Shown piece by piece: positions 16,078-26,677 of a DNA stretch of 64,000 bases. Source of the DNA: JAKACA01 sp049510975 (lineage in GTDB: Bacteria > Actinomycetota > Acidimicrobiia > Acidimicrobiales > Bog-793). Where the stretch lies: positions 1-64,000 of the forward strand of contig JBEKYM010000016.1 in assembly GCA_049510975.1 (NCBI GenBank), given 5' to 3'. The position numbers and the translations under genes were made by a program. Position 1 is the stretch's first letter; the number at the start of each line of letters is the position of its first letter. A model generated the notes under the pieces. The model worked only from the letters and a program-made list of their open reading frames with translations. It was not told the origin of the DNA and ran no database searches.

Positions 16078-17265
16078 TTCGGCGAGAGCCTAGAGACATC
16101 CCTGCCGCGGCGGATGCGGCGCGGCCCGAAGGTCCTTGCGATCGCCGGCGTGGTGCTCGTCGTGGCGGTGATCGCGTCCGCATTCGTCAACTTGCCGTAT
16201 TACGCCCTCACGCCCGGCACGGCTCAGAACGTCGGATTGCAGATCGGCGTGCCGGCGTCGCTCAATCAGAACCACCCAGGCTCCATCGACCTCGTGGACG
16301 TCGAGGTGACGCCGGTACGCGCCATCGACTGGATCTACTACGAGCTCGACTCGAACGCTTCGCTCATCTCCTCGGCCGCCATCCAGGGTCCCGAGACCAA
16401 CTCCCAGTACGACACCGAGGGTGTCCTCGACATGTCCGACGCCCAGCAGGCAGCCACCGTCGTTGCCCTGACCCAGCTCGGCTATCACGTCACCGTGACG
16501 CCGAACGGGTCGCTCGTGTACGCCCTCGATCCGGGCTCGCCGGGCGAAAGCGCTCTCGAGGTCGGCGACGTGATCGTGGCGGTCGGCGCGAAGCCGGTCA
16601 CGACACCGGTGGCGCTCTCGACCGCCCTCGCCCCGTACCAGCCGGGGCAGTCCGTCACGATGACGTACCGCCCGTACCCGAAAGGCGTTTCCCGCAAGGT
16701 CACGTTCAACACCGGGGTTTGGCGCCTGCAGGGCACAGGTGCCAACCAGCAGCTCGCTTGCACGCCGACCAACGTGAAGTCATCGTGGCCCATCGCCAAG
16801 CTCGTCGAGGTGAAGGGTCAGACGTATCTGGGCTCCAAGCAGCACCCCGGGCACGCCACCGCCTGCATCGGCGTACTCGACGCCGAGCCGTCCTACGCGA
16901 TCAGCAAGTTGCCGTTCCAGGTCAACCTCAACAGCGAGGGCATCGTCGGGCCGTCGGCCGGTTTGGCGTTCACGCTCGGTCTCATGCAGAAGCTGGACCG
17001 GGGCAATCTGACGAACGGGATGCAGGTTGCAGCCACCGGCACGATGTCGGTGACCGGCCAGATCGGGGCGATCGGCGGCATCCAGCAAAAGACGGTCGCC
17101 GTGCGCTCGGCCGGCGCCAGCATCTTCCTCGTCCCGCAGGCCAATTACGCCACGGCCGAGAAGTACGCCGGCTCGAAGCTGAAAGTCTTCGCCGTTTCGA
17201 CCATCTCGCAGGCCCTGAAGGTGCTCGAGCGCTTCGGAGGCCGAATCGAGAAGCCGGCGGGATGA
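16066..17265 (+). CDS. PDZ-LonS membrane-anchored protease (YlbL-like)
   Basis: A 399-residue protein with one N-terminal membrane helix (about 24-42, then NLPYYALTPGTAQNV), a PDZ domain (about 145-215, around LDPGSPGESALEVGDVI) and a C-terminal Lon-type serine protease domain. The catalytic dyad is Ser297 in GPSAGLAF and Lys342 in GGIQQKTVAV. In actinobacteria such proteases are single-pass envelope proteins linked to quality control and division. GTG 16066 overlaps the divergent HEAT start; ATG 16114, just before the membrane helix, is a plausible alternative. The DivIVA-like gene follows in the same direction after 70 bases. Confidence 0.9.
   Translation: MSAHFGESLETSLPRRMRRGPKVLAIAGVVLVVAVIASAFVNLPYYALTPGTAQNVGLQIGVPASLNQNHPGSIDLVDVEVTPVRAIDWIYYELDSNASLISSAAIQGPETNSQYDTEGVLDMSDAQQAATVVALTQLGYHVTVTPNGSLVYALDPGSPGESALEVGDVIVAVGAKPVTTPVALSTALAPYQPGQSVTMTYRPYPKGVSRKVTFNTGVWRLQGTGANQQLACTPTNVKSSWPIAKLVEVKGQTYLGSKQHPGHATACIGVLDAEPSYAISKLPFQVNLNSEGIVGPSAGLAFTLGLMQKLDRGNLTNGMQVAATGTMSVTGQIGAIGGIQQKTVAVRSAGASIFLVPQANYATAEKYAGSKLKVFAVSTISQALKVLERFGGRIEKPAG
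16087..16092 (-). promoter_or_regulatory. -10-like TAGGCT before the HEAT gene
   Basis: TAGGCT is followed by 9 bases and ATG 16077. If correct, this promoter lies inside the N-terminal codons of the divergent protease, unless that gene starts at 16114. Confidence 0.35.
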
Positions 17266-17322
17266 TCACGGTACGGGGGTTTTGCGGGGCGAGCGATGAC
17301 TCCTGAGATCGGCGAACCGTCC

Positions 17323-17328
17323 TAGTCT
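17323..17328 (+). promoter_or_regulatory. -10-like TAGTCT before the DivIVA-like gene
   Basis: TAGTCT is followed by 7 bases and ATG 17336, suggesting a separate, leaderless promoter rather than read-through only from the protease gene. Confidence 0.45.
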
Positions 17329-17335
17329 GTCGGCC

Positions 17336-19552
<2,217 letters not shown>

Positions 19553-19575
19553 CGACCAGCGGTGAGACACTCGGG

Positions 19576-19595
19576 ACGCTCCGGTGAGGGAGCGT
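19576..19595. other. Short stem-loop upstream of the UPF0182 gene
   Basis: ACGCTCC and GGAGCGT form a perfect 7-bp stem with a 6-base loop, in the 68 bases between the DivIVA-like stop and the next start. There is no T run, so a classic terminator is unlikely. Confidence 0.35.
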
Positions 19596-19620
19596 GCGCG
19601 ATCGTGAGTGAGGAGTTCTG

Positions 19621-22563
19621 TTGAGAGTCCCGAACGAGGCGGTGCTGCCGTCCGGCGGACACCCGATCCGTCGCTACCAGGCGTTCCTGCTCATCGGCAT
19701 CGTTGCCATCATCGTTCTGCTCATCGTCGTGCAGGGGATCGCCGACCTCTACACGAACTACCTCTGGTACCGCTCGGTCAACGACGACGCCGTCTGGCGA
19801 TCGATGACCGCGACTCGGATCGAGCTCGAGGTGTTCTTCATCGGCGTGTTCTTCGTCGCCTGCTGGGTGAGCCTGCTCATCGTCGACCGGGTGGCGCCGA
19901 GGGCGTTGTTCCTGGCTCCCGAGCAGGATTTCGTGCGTCGCTACCAGGCGGTGGTGGGGCGGCATCGTTTCGCCTTGCGGACGCTCGTGTCGGCCGCCCT
20001 TGCCCTCATCGTCGGCGGCGGGACGGGCTCGCAATGGCAGAAGTGGCTCCTGTTCGTCCACGGCGGCTCCTTCGGAGTGAGCGACCCGCAGTTCCACAAG
20101 GACGTCGGGTACTTCGTCTTCAAGCTGCCGTTCCTGTCGTTCCTCGTGGACTGGACCCAGGTGGCCCTGATCGTGCTGGCGATCGTGTGCGTGGCGGCGT
20201 ACTACCTGAACGGGGGGCTTCGTTTCTCGGGAATGTCGCCGCGCGTCGACCCGAGGGCGACGTCGCATTTCTCGGTGATCTTTGCCGCTCTGGCACTGCT
20301 GCGCGCCGCCGGATACTTCTACGTCGACCGCTACGCCCTCGACGTCGCCCCGAACGGCTTGTTCCAGGGCGCCGGGTACACCGCCGTACACGTGCGCCTT
20401 CCCGCCCTCAACCTGCTGGCGATCATCGCTCTGGCTGCCTTCGTCATGTTCGTCTACAACGTCTATGCCCGCGGCTGGATGCTGCCCGTGGTGGCGGCGG
20501 GCCTCTGGGCCTTCCTGGGGATCGCCATCGGTGTGGTGTTTCCCTGGGCGGTGCAGTCGTTGCAGGTGAGTCCCGCCCAGAGCACGGTGGAGCTTCCCTA
20601 CTTGCAGCGCAACATCGCCGCCACGCGGGTTGCCTACGGCCTCGGGAACATCAACCAGCCGTCGTTCCCGGGCAACCACGACGCCACGACGGGGGTGGTC
20701 CGCGACGACGCCCAGTCGCTCGAGGACGTCGACCTGTGGGATCCGACGGTCTCCTCGCAGACGTATCAGGTCGACCAGCGGAGCAAGGGTTTCTACTCCA
20801 TCAACGGCCTGTCGCTCGACCGCTACGAAGTCGCCCTCGAGGCCGGCCATCCGAAGCAGCTCACGCCCGTCGTCGTGGGCGTGCGCGAGATCTCCACGCC
20901 GAACCTCAACCGCACGACTTGGGTGAACACGCACCTCGTGTACACCCACGGCTACGGGGCCATCATGACCCCCGCCAACACGAGCCAGAGCAAGCCGAAC
21001 TTCATCATCGGCAGCGTGCCAGTCACCTCGACCTCAGGCGCTCCGGTCCTCAAGCACCCCGCTGTGTACTACGGGCTCGGCGAGACCGGCTACGTCGTTG
21101 TCGACTCGGCACAACCCGAGTACAACTACCAGTCCTCCTCGGGCGCCGTCACGATCCACTACTCCGGCTCAGGCGGGATCCCCGTCGGCAGCTTTTGGCA
21201 GAAGGCTGCCTTCGCCTTGCGCTTTCACGATTTCAACCTGCTCGTGTCCAAGCTCGTGACGCGGAACTCTCGCATCATGTTCAACCAAGACGTGCGCACC
21301 CTCGTGCAAAAGGTGGCGCCGTTCCTCCAGGTCGATGCGAACCCGTACCCCGTGATCGACGACCAGGGCAACCTCGACTGGATCGTCGACGCCTACACGA
21401 CGACGAGCTACTACCCCTACTCGCAGGCAGCCTCGACGCCCAGCCTGCCGAGCGACAGCGGGCTGCAGACGAGCTTCAACTACGTGCGCAACTCCGTGAA
21501 GGCCGTCGTCAACGCTTACACCGGCAAGGTCACGCTGTATGCCGTGACGACAACCGACCCGATCCTGAACACGTGGGAACGGATCTACCCCGGGATGTTC
21601 CACCCGCTCTCCTCGATGACCGGGGGGCTGAAGGATCACCTGCGGTACCCCCAGGACCTGCTCTCGGTCGAGGCGACGATGTTCGGGAAGTACCACATCC
21701 CGGAGAGCGACGCCTCCGAGTTCTACAACAACGAGGCAGCTTGGCAGGTCGCCCTCACCGGCACCGGGCCGTCCGCCTCCTACGTGCAGCCGGTGTACCA
21801 GCTCCTGCAGCTGCCCGGCACGACGGCGCCGACGTTCGATGCCTTCATCCCGCTCGTGCCGAGCGGCAGCGGGCGAGCTCAGAACCTGAGCGCCTTCCTC
21901 GTCGCCAACAGCAGCTCGACGGATTACGGCCAACTGACGGCCTACGTCGTTCCCCAGGGCAACGGGGGGGTGAGCGGCCCTGCCGAGGCGAATGCCGCCA
22001 TCGCCTCAGATGCTGCGGTATCGCAGGAGACGACGCTGCTCGACCAACGGGGTTCAAAGGCCCTCTTCGGTCCGACCCTGCTGATCCCCATCGACGACTC
22101 GCTGCTGTACGTGCGTGCGCTGTTCGTGGCGTCGTCGAGCAACCCGGTCCCGCAGCTGCAATACGTCGTCGTCGACTACGGCGGCACCGTTGCCATCGCT
22201 CCCACGCTGCTCGGGCGAACCGGGGCGCTCGCCAAGGTGATCGGCTCGGCCGTGGCGTCGGTCGGCTCGAACGAGCCGACGAACATCCCGACCGCCATCG
22301 CCGACGACATCAAGGCCGCCGATGCGGCCGACGCGCAGGCGCTGCAGGCGCTCAAGGACGACAACTTCGCCCTCTTCGGCAAGGACTTGGCGGAGGTCCG
22401 AGCCGAGCTGGCGGCTGCGAAGGCAGGTCTGGCACAGCTCGCGAAAGGCAAAGGCAGCTCGAACAAGGGTTCTGGCACGACCCCTTCGAGCACCACCACC
22501 ACGACGACCACGGGCGTCTCGTCGACCACCTCGACGACGAGCACCACCACTGCGGGCGCGTAG
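19621..22563 (+). CDS. UPF0182-family membrane protein
   Basis: A 980-residue protein of the UPF0182 (COG1615) family common in actinobacteria; its molecular function is not established. About seven membrane segments lie in the first 320 residues (for example FLLIGIVAIIVLLIVV, then LRTLVSAALALIVGGG), followed by a large extracytoplasmic domain with family motifs such as ELPYLQRNIAATRVAYGL. The end is a Gly/Ser/Thr-rich tail of polar repeats (SSTTSTTST). The TTG start at 19621 is supported by GAGGAG five bases upstream. Position after the protease and DivIVA-like genes suggests an envelope role. Confidence 0.93.
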   Translation: MRVPNEAVLPSGGHPIRRYQAFLLIGIVAIIVLLIVVQGIADLYTNYLWYRSVNDDAVWRSMTATRIELEVFFIGVFFVACWVSLLIVDRVAPRALFLAPEQDFVRRYQAVVGRHRFALRTLVSAALALIVGGGTGSQWQKWLLFVHGGSFGVSDPQFHKDVGYFVFKLPFLSFLVDWTQVALIVLAIVCVAAYYLNGGLRFSGMSPRVDPRATSHFSVIFAALALLRAAGYFYVDRYALDVAPNGLFQGAGYTAVHVRLPALNLLAIIALAAFVMFVYNVYARGWMLPVVAAGLWAFLGIAIGVVFPWAVQSLQVSPAQSTVELPYLQRNIAATRVAYGLGNINQPSFPGNHDATTGVVRDDAQSLEDVDLWDPTVSSQTYQVDQRSKGFYSINGLSLDRYEVALEAGHPKQLTPVVVGVREISTPNLNRTTWVNTHLVYTHGYGAIMTPANTSQSKPNFIIGSVPVTSTSGAPVLKHPAVYYGLGETGYVVVDSAQPEYNYQSSSGAVTIHYSGSGGIPVGSFWQKAAFALRFHDFNLLVSKLVTRNSRIMFNQDVRTLVQKVAPFLQVDANPYPVIDDQGNLDWIVDAYTTTSYYPYSQAASTPSLPSDSGLQTSFNYVRNSVKAVVNAYTGKVTLYAVTTTDPILNTWERIYPGMFHPLSSMTGGLKDHLRYPQDLLSVEATMFGKYHIPESDASEFYNNEAAWQVALTGTGPSASYVQPVYQLLQLPGTTAPTFDAFIPLVPSGSGRAQNLSAFLVANSSSTDYGQLTAYVVPQGNGGVSGPAEANAAIASDAAVSQETTLLDQRGSKALFGPTLLIPIDDSLLYVRALFVASSSNPVPQLQYVVVDYGGTVAIAPTLLGRTGALAKVIGSAVASVGSNEPTNIPTAIADDIKAADAADAQALQALKDDNFALFGKDLAEVRAELAAAKAGLAQLAKGKGSSNKGSGTTPSSTTTTTTTGVSSTTSTTSTTTAGA

Positions 22564-22679
22564 CGGGCCTGCGAGCGGCAACGACGTGGGGTCGGCCGGA
22601 CCTCGGTCGGAACGGCGTCCTTGACGCTGAGCCGCCTGGGGCGCAATGTGTGTACGCCCACAGATTCGGAGGTCCCGTC

Positions 22680-23480
22680 ATGACCGCTGTCGAGAGCCCG
22701 CCCTTTGCTCCCCAACGCCAGGAGCTCGATACCCTCGGTCCACCCAAGTTCGCCACCGTGGAGGCCGAGCGGGAGCACCGCAAGCAGCGGCTGGCGGGGG
22801 CGTTGCGGATATTCGGGCGGCTGGGTTTCTCCGAGGGAGTAGCCGGCCATATCACGGCACGGGATCCGGAGCTGTCCGACCACTTCTGGGTGAACCCGTT
22901 CGCCATGAACTTCCGCCACGTGCGCGTCTCGGACCTCATCCTCGTCAACCATCACGGCGAGGTCGTGCACGGTCGTCGGCCCGTGAACCGGGCGGCGTTC
23001 ATCATCCACTCGGCCCTGCACGCTGCTCGCCCCGACGTGGTCGCCGCCGCCCATGCGCACTCGGTGCACGGCAAGGCGTGGTCGTCCCTCGGGCGGCTCC
23101 TCGACCCCATCACCCAGGACGCCTGCATGTTCTTCGAGGACCACGTTCTCGTGACCGAGGGCGGTGGGCGCGTCGTCCTCGAGGAGACGGGCGGGAAGGC
23201 GCTCGCCGAGGGTCTTGGCCCCCACAAGGCCGCCATCCATCAGAACCACGGCCTGTTCACCGTGGGTCAGTCGGTCGACGAGGCGGCCTGGTGGTTCATC
23301 ACGATGGAACGGTCCTGCCAAGCGCAACTGCTCGCATCTGCAGTCGGGACCCCGCTGTTGATCGACGACGACAACGCCCGCTACACCCGCGATCTCACCG
23401 GCCACCCGATGGCAGGGTGGTTCTCGTTCCAGCCGCTCTGGGACGAGATCGTCCGATCGGACCCGGAGCTCTTCGACTAA
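22680..23480 (+). CDS. Class II aldolase/adducin-domain protein
   Basis: A 266-residue member of the class II aldolase/adducin fold. Metal-binding His pairs are visible in AAAHAHSVHGKAWSS and HQNHGLFTVG, and an ITARDP element near the N terminus is typical. These enzymes are zinc-dependent aldolases, epimerases or decarboxylases of sugar phosphates; the substrate cannot be assigned. ATG 22680 follows TCGGAGG 7-8 bases upstream. A reading frame is open back to 19608 but is out of frame with, and fully overlaps, UPF0182, so the upstream part is not coding. Confidence 0.88.
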   Translation: MTAVESPPFAPQRQELDTLGPPKFATVEAEREHRKQRLAGALRIFGRLGFSEGVAGHITARDPELSDHFWVNPFAMNFRHVRVSDLILVNHHGEVVHGRRPVNRAAFIIHSALHAARPDVVAAAHAHSVHGKAWSSLGRLLDPITQDACMFFEDHVLVTEGGGRVVLEETGGKALAEGLGPHKAAIHQNHGLFTVGQSVDEAAWWFITMERSCQAQLLASAVGTPLLIDDDNARYTRDLTGHPMAGWFSFQPLWDEIVRSDPELFD

Positions 23481-23534
23481 GGAGGCGCCGGCGGCCCGGT
23501 CAGTGGCGTGCGCTCGCCGAGGGTCGTGGCCGCC

Positions 23535-23816
23535 TCAGCCGGGCGCCGCCATCACGGCGCGCCGTGATCGCCACGACATGACCGACAAGATGCTGACGGC
23601 GGAGAGCAGCGAACCCACCGAGACGAACGACCCGATCGACATGGCCGAGGCGAACGATCCGACGGATCCAATCGAGAGCACCGAGCCGACCGAGCCGATG
23701 GAGAGCACGGAGCCTTTCGAGGCGATCGAGAGGAACGAGTCCTCGGAGGCGATGCTCCAGCGGGATCGCGAGGTCTGCACGCTCCGATCATGTCCGATCC
23801 CGGCGCCGGCCGCCAC
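23535..23816 (-). CDS. Ser-x-x-Ser repeat small protein of unknown function
   Basis: A 93-residue protein dominated by a three-residue period (SVLSIGSVGSVLSIGSVGSF, then AMSIGSFVSVGSLLSAVS), ending in basic MSWRSRRAVMAAPG. The pattern places Ser every third residue with Gly or a hydrophobic residue between, like a very regular beta-helix or surface-packing repeat. I recall similar repeats in unannotated actinobacterial proteins but cannot verify this. GTG 23816 gives this length; the frame continues upstream into the divergent PRC gene, which I exclude. The opposite strand also has an open acidic frame (23579-23979), so the coding strand is not certain. Confidence 0.5.
   Translation of the reverse strand: MAAGAGIGHDRSVQTSRSRWSIASEDSFLSIASKGSVLSIGSVGSVLSIGSVGSFASAMSIGSFVSVGSLLSAVSILSVMSWRSRRAVMAAPG
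23551..23568. repeat. 18-bp perfect palindrome
   Basis: ATCACGGCGCGCCGTGAT is self-complementary. It lies over the last codons of the minus-strand Ser-rich protein, where it could form an RNA hairpin near its 3' end. Confidence 0.7.
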
Positions 23817-23873
23817 GCGCCGCCAAAGCGACCCAGACGGTCTCTTCGGCGGCTCACGTCGAGAAACCCCGCC

Positions 23874-23893
23874 GCCGGCCGGCGCCGGCCGGC
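23874..23893. repeat. 20-bp GC-only palindrome
   Basis: GCCGGCCGGCGCCGGCCGGC is perfectly self-complementary and lies between the Ser-rich gene and the PRC-barrel gene. It resembles the CCGGC-rich blocks at 9074-9100 and 43400-43470. Confidence 0.7.
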
Positions 23894-23959
23894 GCCACAG
23901 GACGTCGGGAGTCGAGCGGCGACTTCCTCGATCCTCGGTTGGGCTCACTCGCCAGGGGG

Positions 23960-23965
23960 TACCAT
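23960..23965 (+). promoter_or_regulatory. -10-like TACCAT upstream of the PRC-barrel gene
   Basis: TACCAT lies 40 bases before GTG 24006. TTGGGC (23939-23944) could be a weak -35, with a short 15-base spacer. Unlike many genes here, this one has a leader with a GAGGAG ribosome site at 23993-23998. Confidence 0.35.
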
Positions 23966-24005
23966 CGAAATTGGGCTGATAGAGCGCCGATCGAGGAGCG
24001 AAACG

Positions 24006-24398
24006 GTGACCGAAAACCAAGACGAGACCGAGCACCAGGACAACGCGGCGTGGAACGTGGCGGACTGGCGGGGAAAGATGCTGATCGACTGTGACGGCGA
24101 GAAGATCGGCAAGCTGCAGGACGTCTATGTCGACGTCGAGACCGATGCTCCGCAGTTCGTCACGGTGAAGGAGGGGTTTCTCGATCGGCACCTCACCTTC
24201 GTCCCGGTGGGCGGGATGAGAGTGTCTCCCGACGGGTTGCAGGTCGCCGTCACCAAGGATCGGGTGAGGTCGGCTCCCAACATCGCTCAACAGGGCGGCG
24301 AGCTCTCGGAGAGCGACGAGTCGGCCCTCTACCACCACTTCGAGCTCAACTACACCCCGGCAGCGACCGAGAGCGGACGCCGGCTCGCCCGGAGGTAG
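24006..24398 (+). CDS. PRC-barrel domain protein
   Basis: A 130-residue protein whose core (WRGKMLIDCDGEKIGKLQDV, then VDVETDAPQFVTVKEGF) matches the PRC-barrel fold found in photosynthetic reaction-centre H subunits and the RNA-processing protein RimM; in stand-alone form its role is unclear. The C-terminal portion (HHFELNYTPA) is short and polar. GTG 24006 is supported by GAGGAG seven bases upstream. It is convergent with the helD-like gene; the stops are 16 bases apart. Confidence 0.85.
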   Translation: MTENQDETEHQDNAAWNVADWRGKMLIDCDGEKIGKLQDVYVDVETDAPQFVTVKEGFLDRHLTFVPVGGMRVSPDGLQVAVTKDRVRSAPNIAQQGGELSESDESALYHHFELNYTPAATESGRRLARR

Positions 24399-24414
24399 GC
24401 CGCCAGGTCCGGGC

Positions 24415-26544
24415 TCAGCGCTGAACGAGTGCCGGCGGGAGCGGTTCGGCGTGGACCAGACGAAGATGCCGTGTAGCTCGGGTCATCGCCACGTAGAGCG
24501 CCCGCAGGCCCTGCGGCGCCGGCGCCTCGCGGACGAGGCGGGCGGGTTCCACGACGACGACGGAGTCGAACTCGAGCCCTTTGGCATCCTCGATGGCGAG
24601 CAGCGACGTGGGGGCGTCGAGCACGTCCTCGCCCGCTTGCTCGAACGGTTGGCCCGCAGCGGCCAGTGCCTCGGCCAGCTCGGGCAGCAATGAGGCGGGG
24701 GCAATGACTGCAACGGTTCCCTGACTCTGTGCGGCGAGCAGCTGCGCGAGCACTCGCACGACGGCGCCGGCGAGCTCCCCCCGGCCGGCGACTGCCTCGA
24801 AGCCGGGGAGCTCGCCACTGCTCCGCACCGAGGACGGTGGCGCCGTCGTCGGTGCGGCGGCGGCCAGCACCTTGCCGGCGAGGTCCATGATCTCTGCCGG
24901 CGTGCGGTAGTTGACCGTCAGTTCCAGCAGGCGTGAGCCGCGGTTCGCGGGCAGGTGCCTCGTGACCTCCCTCCACGACTGCGGCGCCCAGGGCCCTGTT
25001 GCCTGGGCGATGTCGCCGACGACGGTCATCGAGCCCGACAACGACCGCCGGGCGATCATGCGCAACTGCATGGGCGACAGGTCCTGGGCTTCGTCCACGA
25101 CGATGTGGCCGTAGGTGCGCAGCTCGTCGGCGTTGTCGGGCCGTGACCGCCGGGCGGCGTGCCCGAGCAGTGCTCGGGCTTCGTCGAGCAGCGGGATGTC
25201 CTCGCGGCTCCAGGTGACGTCGTCGAGCGAGGCCGCCCGGGGCCGGTAGAGCTGGCGCTGACTCTCGGCGTCGATGAGGCCACGCGATGCCAGCTCGATG
25301 AGGGGCCGTGCACCGAAGAGGTCGTGGAGGAGCTCCTGTGGAGTGAGGACCGGCCACATCCGATCGAGGGCCTCGGCAACGTCTGGGCGCCGCCGCAGCT
25401 GGCGGCCGAGCTCGGCAACGTCTGGGCGTTTCGGGGCGCCGTCGCCGTGGGCGATGCGAAGCTGACGCTCCAGCTCGCCGTCGAGGTGGCGCCACAGCAG
25501 GGTTTCCACGGCGCGCCGGCGCGAGTTGTGCGGTCCCGGCCGGCGTCGGGCAGCAGCCACGATCTGGGCTGAGGCCTGCGTCGACACGTGGAGGGACATC
25601 AACCCGTAGGGGACTTCGAGCGGTCGGCGGAGCGGTCGCTCACGGTCGCGGACCGCTCGGGCCAGCACGCCGGCCATCCGGGCGTCGCCCTTCAGGTGCG
25701 CCAGCGTGGCCTCGTCGCGCCCGCTCACCTTGAGGTCGCCGAAGAGGGCCGAGACGGTCGACAGCTCCACGCCGCTCTCGCCCAGCGAGGGGAGGACCTG
25801 CTCGATGTAGCGCAGAAACGTCGGGTTCGGCCCGATGACGAGCACGCCCTGCTGCTCGAGGGGAAACCGGTGCGTGTAGAGCAGATATGCGGCGCGATGC
25901 AGCGCCACCGCCGTCTTGCCCGTGCCGGGACCGCCTTGTACGACGAGCACGCCCGGCAGGGGCCCTCGGATGATCTCGTCCTGCTCGCGCTGCACCGTGG
26001 CGACGATGTCTCGCATCCGTCCGGTCCGAGCGCGCCCGAGCGTGGCGAGCAGTACCTGCGAGCCCGCAAGGCCTAGTTCCGACTCGTCGCCGTCAGCGTC
26101 TCCGAGCAGCTCGTCCTGCAGGTCGACGACCTGCTGGCCGTCCATGAGGAAGTGGCGCCGGCGGCGCAGCCCCATCGGGTGCGCGCCGGTGGCGCGGTAG
26201 AAGGGCTCGGCGACCGGGGCGCGCCAGTCGACGACCAGCGGCTCCTGGTCGATGTCGGACACGGCCAAACGCCCGATGTGGAAGGCCTCGGACGCCGGCG
26301 GCTCGCCTTCGAAGGCACGGTCGATGCGCCCGAAGACGAGCGCCTCCCGGCCGATCTGCAGCTGCTCGAGGCGCCCCAAACTGTTCCGGACCCAGATGTC
26401 GCGCTCGGTAATGGCCTGAAACGTGCCACCCCGCTCCCCGAAGGCTTCCTGGAGCCGTCCAGCGGCGGCCGCCCGCATCGCCTCGAGACGGGCGTAGGCG
26501 TGGTCGACGTGAGCCTGCTCGGCGGGAACATCCGGATGCGTCAT
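24415..26544 (-). CDS. HelD-like superfamily 1 ATPase
   Basis: A 709-residue UvrD/Rep-like NTPase resembling HelD, which removes stalled RNA polymerase from DNA. The N-terminal part (ERDIWVRNSLGRLEQLQIGR, PLVVDWRAPVAEPFYRAT) is typical of HelD-type proteins. Walker A is GGPGTGKTAVALHR near residue 205, Walker B/Q-motif is VVDEAQDLSPMQL, and the 2B/C-terminal motif reads VNYRTPAEI and YVAMTRATRHL. ATG 26544 is chosen because the frame upstream overlaps the divergent thioesterase gene. No nuclease or zinc-finger domain is seen. Classification as a HelD class is inferred from layout. Confidence 0.88.
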   Translation of the reverse strand: MTHPDVPAEQAHVDHAYARLEAMRAAAAGRLQEAFGERGGTFQAITERDIWVRNSLGRLEQLQIGREALVFGRIDRAFEGEPPASEAFHIGRLAVSDIDQEPLVVDWRAPVAEPFYRATGAHPMGLRRRRHFLMDGQQVVDLQDELLGDADGDESELGLAGSQVLLATLGRARTGRMRDIVATVQREQDEIIRGPLPGVLVVQGGPGTGKTAVALHRAAYLLYTHRFPLEQQGVLVIGPNPTFLRYIEQVLPSLGESGVELSTVSALFGDLKVSGRDEATLAHLKGDARMAGVLARAVRDRERPLRRPLEVPYGLMSLHVSTQASAQIVAAARRRPGPHNSRRRAVETLLWRHLDGELERQLRIAHGDGAPKRPDVAELGRQLRRRPDVAEALDRMWPVLTPQELLHDLFGARPLIELASRGLIDAESQRQLYRPRAASLDDVTWSREDIPLLDEARALLGHAARRSRPDNADELRTYGHIVVDEAQDLSPMQLRMIARRSLSGSMTVVGDIAQATGPWAPQSWREVTRHLPANRGSRLLELTVNYRTPAEIMDLAGKVLAAAAPTTAPPSSVRSSGELPGFEAVAGRGELAGAVVRVLAQLLAAQSQGTVAVIAPASLLPELAEALAAAGQPFEQAGEDVLDAPTSLLAIEDAKGLEFDSVVVVEPARLVREAPAPQGLRALYVAMTRATRHLRLVHAEPLPPALVQR

Positions 26545-26552
26545 AGGGGGTT

Positions 26553-26569
26553 GACCACAATGCGTGGTC
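26553..26569. promoter_or_regulatory. Palindrome in the helD/thioesterase divergent region
   Basis: GACCAC-AATGC-GTGGTC is a 6-bp inverted repeat with a 5-base centre, 9 bases upstream of the helD start. It is a candidate operator or promoter symmetry element. Confidence 0.35.
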
Positions 26570-26663
26570 TCGCGACGAAGTGCAAACCGCCGCCCCCCGA
26601 GCGCGGCGCCACCGAGGTGCGAGGGCACGATCTGATGCGGCGGGGCGGTCGCGGCCGGCGCCG

Positions 26664-26669
26664 TAGGAT
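26664..26669 (+). promoter_or_regulatory. -10-like TAGGAT before the thioesterase gene
   Basis: TAGGAT is followed by 8 bases and ATG 26678, with no Shine-Dalgarno sequence. Confidence 0.45.
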
Positions 26670-26677
26670 TCGACCCG

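Noticed and set aside
19608..23480. A plus-strand frame open for 1,290 codons across UPF0182 and the aldolase
   Set aside because: It overlaps UPF0182 in another frame for about 3 kb, and only its last 266 codons show family motifs (class II aldolase). GC-rich sequence leaves such frames open by chance.
23579..23979. An acidic plus-strand frame with STEPTEP-like repeats opposite the Ser-rich gene
   Set aside because: Equally open but simple acidic repeats; the end turns into Pro/Arg-rich sequence with no ribosome site. Kept as the main alternative for that locus.
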